A stretch of 15,480 bases of DNA, from contig DSBX01000013.1 of assembly GCA_011049385.1 (NCBI GenBank), positions 1-15,480 on the forward strand, given 5' to 3'. The stretch is from Caldifarciminota bacterium (lineage in GTDB: Bacteria; Hydrothermota; Tepidihabitantia; Tepidihabitantales; Tepidihabitantaceae). Under the pieces are notes generated by a model that made no database searches, had not been told where the DNA came from, and saw only the letters and a program-made list of their open reading frames with translations. Position numbers and translations under genes: made by a program. This document shows positions 13,826 through 15,480 of the stretch, in pieces (the stretch's first letter is position 1; the number at the start of each line of letters is the position of its first letter).

Positions 13826-15355
13826 ATGGACCGCGTCCTCGTCCTCGACTTCGGCTCGCAGTACAACCAGCTCATCGCCCGCCGGGTCCGCGAGCAGAAG
13901 GTCTACTCGGAAATCGTCCGCCACGACATCACCCCCGGGGAAGTCCGCGCCCGGGGCGCGAAGGCGATCATCCTCTCCGGCGGCCCGGCCTCGGCCCGCG
14001 CGTCCGGCGCGCCCCTGCCCGACCCCGGCATCCTCGCGCTCGGCCTGCCCGTGCTCGGCATCTGCTACGGGATGCAGGCCCTCGCGCTCCTGCTCGGCGG
14101 CCGTCTCGACGGCGGCCGCCACCGCGAATACGGCGACGCCACCCTGCACCTCAAGGCCGCCTCCCCGCTCCTCGCGGGCCTGCCCGAAACCTCGCGTGTC
14201 TGGATGAGTCACGGCGACGATGTCTCCGCCCTGCCCCGCGGTTTCAAGACCATCGCCCGCACCCCCGCCATCCGCCGCGCCGCGGTCAGCGACGAACACC
14301 GCCGCATCTACGGCGTCCAGTTCCACCCCGAAGTCGCCCACACCGACGAAGGCGGCCGCATCCTCGCCAACTTCCTCTTCCGGGTCGCGGACTGCCGGCC
14401 GGACTGGACGATGCGCTCATTCATCCACGACCAGGTCGAAGAAACCCGGCGCCGGGTCGGCGGCGAGCGGGTCATCTGCGCGGTCTCGGGCGGGGTGGAC
14501 TCGTCGGTGATGGCCGCGCTCCTGCGCCGCGCCATCGGTACCCGGCTCGTCTCGGTCTTCGTGGACAACGGGCTCCTGCGCAAGGGCGAGACGAAGGAAG
14601 TCCGCCGCGCGCTCGGCCGCCGGCTCGCGCTCAACGTCGTTGACGCCCGGGAGGAATTCCTCTCCCGCCTGCACGGCGTCGCCGACCCGGAGGAAAAGCG
14701 CCGCCGCATCGGCCGGACCTTCATCAAGGTCTTCGAAAGAGCCGCCCTCGGCCGCGGCCCGGTCCGCTTCCTGGCCCAGGGCACGCTTTACCCGGACCTC
14801 ATCGAATCCCGCTCCGCCCTCGGCGGTCCGTCCGCGACTATAAAGACCCACCACAACGTCGGCGGCCTGCCCCGCCGGATGAAGCTCGAACTCATCGAGC
14901 CGCTCCACGAGTTGTTCAAAGACGAAGTCCGGGCGCTCGGCCGCGAACTCGGCCTGCCCGACGCGCTCATCAACCGCCACCCCTTCCCCGGCCCGGGCCT
15001 TGCCGTCCGCATCCTCGGCCCGGTCAGCCCGGAGCGCGTCGCCCTGCTCCAGCAGGCGGACCACATCTTCATCGCCGAACTGCGCGACTCCGGGCTCTAC
15101 GATGAGGTCTGGCAGGCGCTGGCGGTGCTCCTGCCCACCAGGACCGTCGGCGTGATGGGCGACGAGCGCACCTACGAAAACGCGGTCGTGCTCCGCGCGG
15201 TCACCTCGACCGATGCGATGACCGCGGACTGGGCCCGGCTCCCCGACGACTTCCTCGCCCGGGTCTCCAACCGCATCATCCGCGAGGTGAAGGGCATCAA
15301 CCGGGTCGTCTACGACATATCCTCCAAGCCGCCCGCCACCATCGAGTGGGAATAG
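13826..15355 (+). CDS. guaA: GMP synthase (glutamine-hydrolysing)
   Basis: 509 residues, normal GuaA length; converts XMP to GMP with ATP and glutamine in the cytosol. The glutamine amidotransferase domain (1-190) has LDFGSQYNQLIARRVRE (7-23), the oxyanion SGGPAS (51-56), the nucleophile elbow GICYGMQ with Cys80, and the triad partners His167 and Glu169 in FHPEV. The PP-loop ATP pyrophosphatase domain has SGGVDSS (221-227), then FLAQGTLYPDLIES and KTHHNVGGLP (340-349). The C-terminal dimerisation/XMP domain has HPFPGPGLAVRILG and the terminal block SKPPATIEWE. All catalytic residues looked for are intact. The frame is open upstream, but conserved sequence begins at this ATG. No Shine-Dalgarno site precedes it, because the upstream DNA is repeat-derived. 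Confidence 0.96.
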   Translation: MDRVLVLDFGSQYNQLIARRVREQKVYSEIVRHDITPGEVRARGAKAIILSGGPASARASGAPLPDPGILALGLPVLGICYGMQALALLLGGRLDGGRHREYGDATLHLKAASPLLAGLPETSRVWMSHGDDVSALPRGFKTIARTPAIRRAAVSDEHRRIYGVQFHPEVAHTDEGGRILANFLFRVADCRPDWTMRSFIHDQVEETRRRVGGERVICAVSGGVDSSVMAALLRRAIGTRLVSVFVDNGLLRKGETKEVRRALGRRLALNVVDAREEFLSRLHGVADPEEKRRRIGRTFIKVFERAALGRGPVRFLAQGTLYPDLIESRSALGGPSATIKTHHNVGGLPRRMKLELIEPLHELFKDEVRALGRELGLPDALINRHPFPGPGLAVRILGPVSPERVALLQQADHIFIAELRDSGLYDEVWQALAVLLPTRTVGVMGDERTYENAVVLRAVTSTDAMTADWARLPDDFLARVSNRIIREVKGINRVVYDISSKPPATIEWE

Positions 15356-15381
15356 CGGCCGGCCGAATTTCGGCGGGGCAG

Positions 15382-15399
15382 TAATACCTTAAGGGATTA
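15382..15399. promoter_or_regulatory. 18-base near-perfect palindrome downstream of guaA
   Basis: TAATACCTTAAGGGATTA pairs with itself at eight of nine positions (one A/G mismatch). It is an AT-rich island 27 bases after the guaA stop. It could be an operator for a gene beyond the window edge or part of a transcript end. Confidence 0.35.
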
Positions 15400-15414
15400 G
15401 CGGCGCTCCGCCGC
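15400..15414 (+). other. GC stem-loop downstream of guaA (first of two)
   Basis: GCGGCG and CGCCGC pair perfectly around CTC. It directly abuts the palindrome at 15382-15399. No T-run follows, so termination would be weak. Confidence 0.35.
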
Positions 15415-15438
15415 CAATCGCCGTAACCGGATGGCCAG

Positions 15439-15454
15439 GCGGCGCTTAGGCCGC
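15439..15454 (+). terminator. Second stem-loop downstream of guaA, possible weak terminator
   Basis: GCGGC and GCCGC pair around a six-base loop, and GAATTT follows seven bases later. Its first eight bases (GCGGCGCT) are identical to the start of the stem-loop at 15400. The short T-run and five-base stem make intrinsic termination uncertain. Confidence 0.25.
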
Positions 15455-15480
15455 GTCTGAATTTCCCCCCTCCCCTATCC

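Overview
The window is a GC-rich (by eye roughly two thirds G+C) piece of a bacterial chromosome. It carries mostly housekeeping genes packed into tight operons, plus a few lineage-specific exported proteins. Two lipoproteins, a right-handed beta-helix repeat protein with a 'DMGAF' C-terminal block, and a large exported protein ending in a FlgD-like / T9SS-type sorting domain point to a diderm of the FCB/WOR-3-like part of the tree. That placement is inference from protein style, not from a marker-gene tree. No mobile element, phage gene, CRISPR array, rRNA or tRNA was seen, and no gene-free stretch exceeds 300 bases.

Layout. (1) 3-1400 (+): the 5'-truncated end of a fumarate reductase/succinate dehydrogenase-type flavoprotein. 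It converges, with a 9-base gap, on (2) 1410-3061 (-): a beta-helix lipoprotein followed by a small lipoprotein, read from a good sigma70-type promoter at 3081-3108. (3) 3222-7847 (-): an operon phoH - ybeY - CNNM/CBS/CorC - CNNM/CBS - recO, with gaps or overlaps of a few bases except for 126 bases containing a perfect hairpin after ybeY. Its promoter lies at 7860-7888. (4) 8039-9571 (+), divergent from phoH: a secreted protein that looks like two degenerate SagB/nitroreductase-type domains in tandem plus a sorting domain. (5) 9642-13734 (+): holA (DNA polymerase III delta) - leuS - a small membrane-anchored coiled-coil protein, coupled by two 4-base overlaps (ATGA and GTGA). (6) 13826-15355 (+): guaA (GMP synthase), followed by a palindrome and two stem-loops up to the window edge.

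How it fits together. The minus-strand operon joins RNA quality control/maturation (PhoH, YbeY), two CBS-regulated membrane proteins (probably Mg2+ homeostasis) and recombination repair (RecO), a grouping seen in many bacteria. The plus-strand operon joins replication-clamp loading (HolA) and leucine charging (LeuRS), with guanine nucleotide synthesis downstream.

The points most worth a second look are: the tandem nitroreductase-like secreted protein; three promoters whose -10 boxes sit so close to the start codon that the mRNAs should be leaderless or nearly so, beside one promoter with a strong Shine-Dalgarno site; a dispersed repeat (CATCTGCGTC/CATCGGCGG type) with one copy read into the end of a lipoprotein gene and a second forming the leader of guaA; and a LeuRS whose KMSKS loop reads TMSSS.
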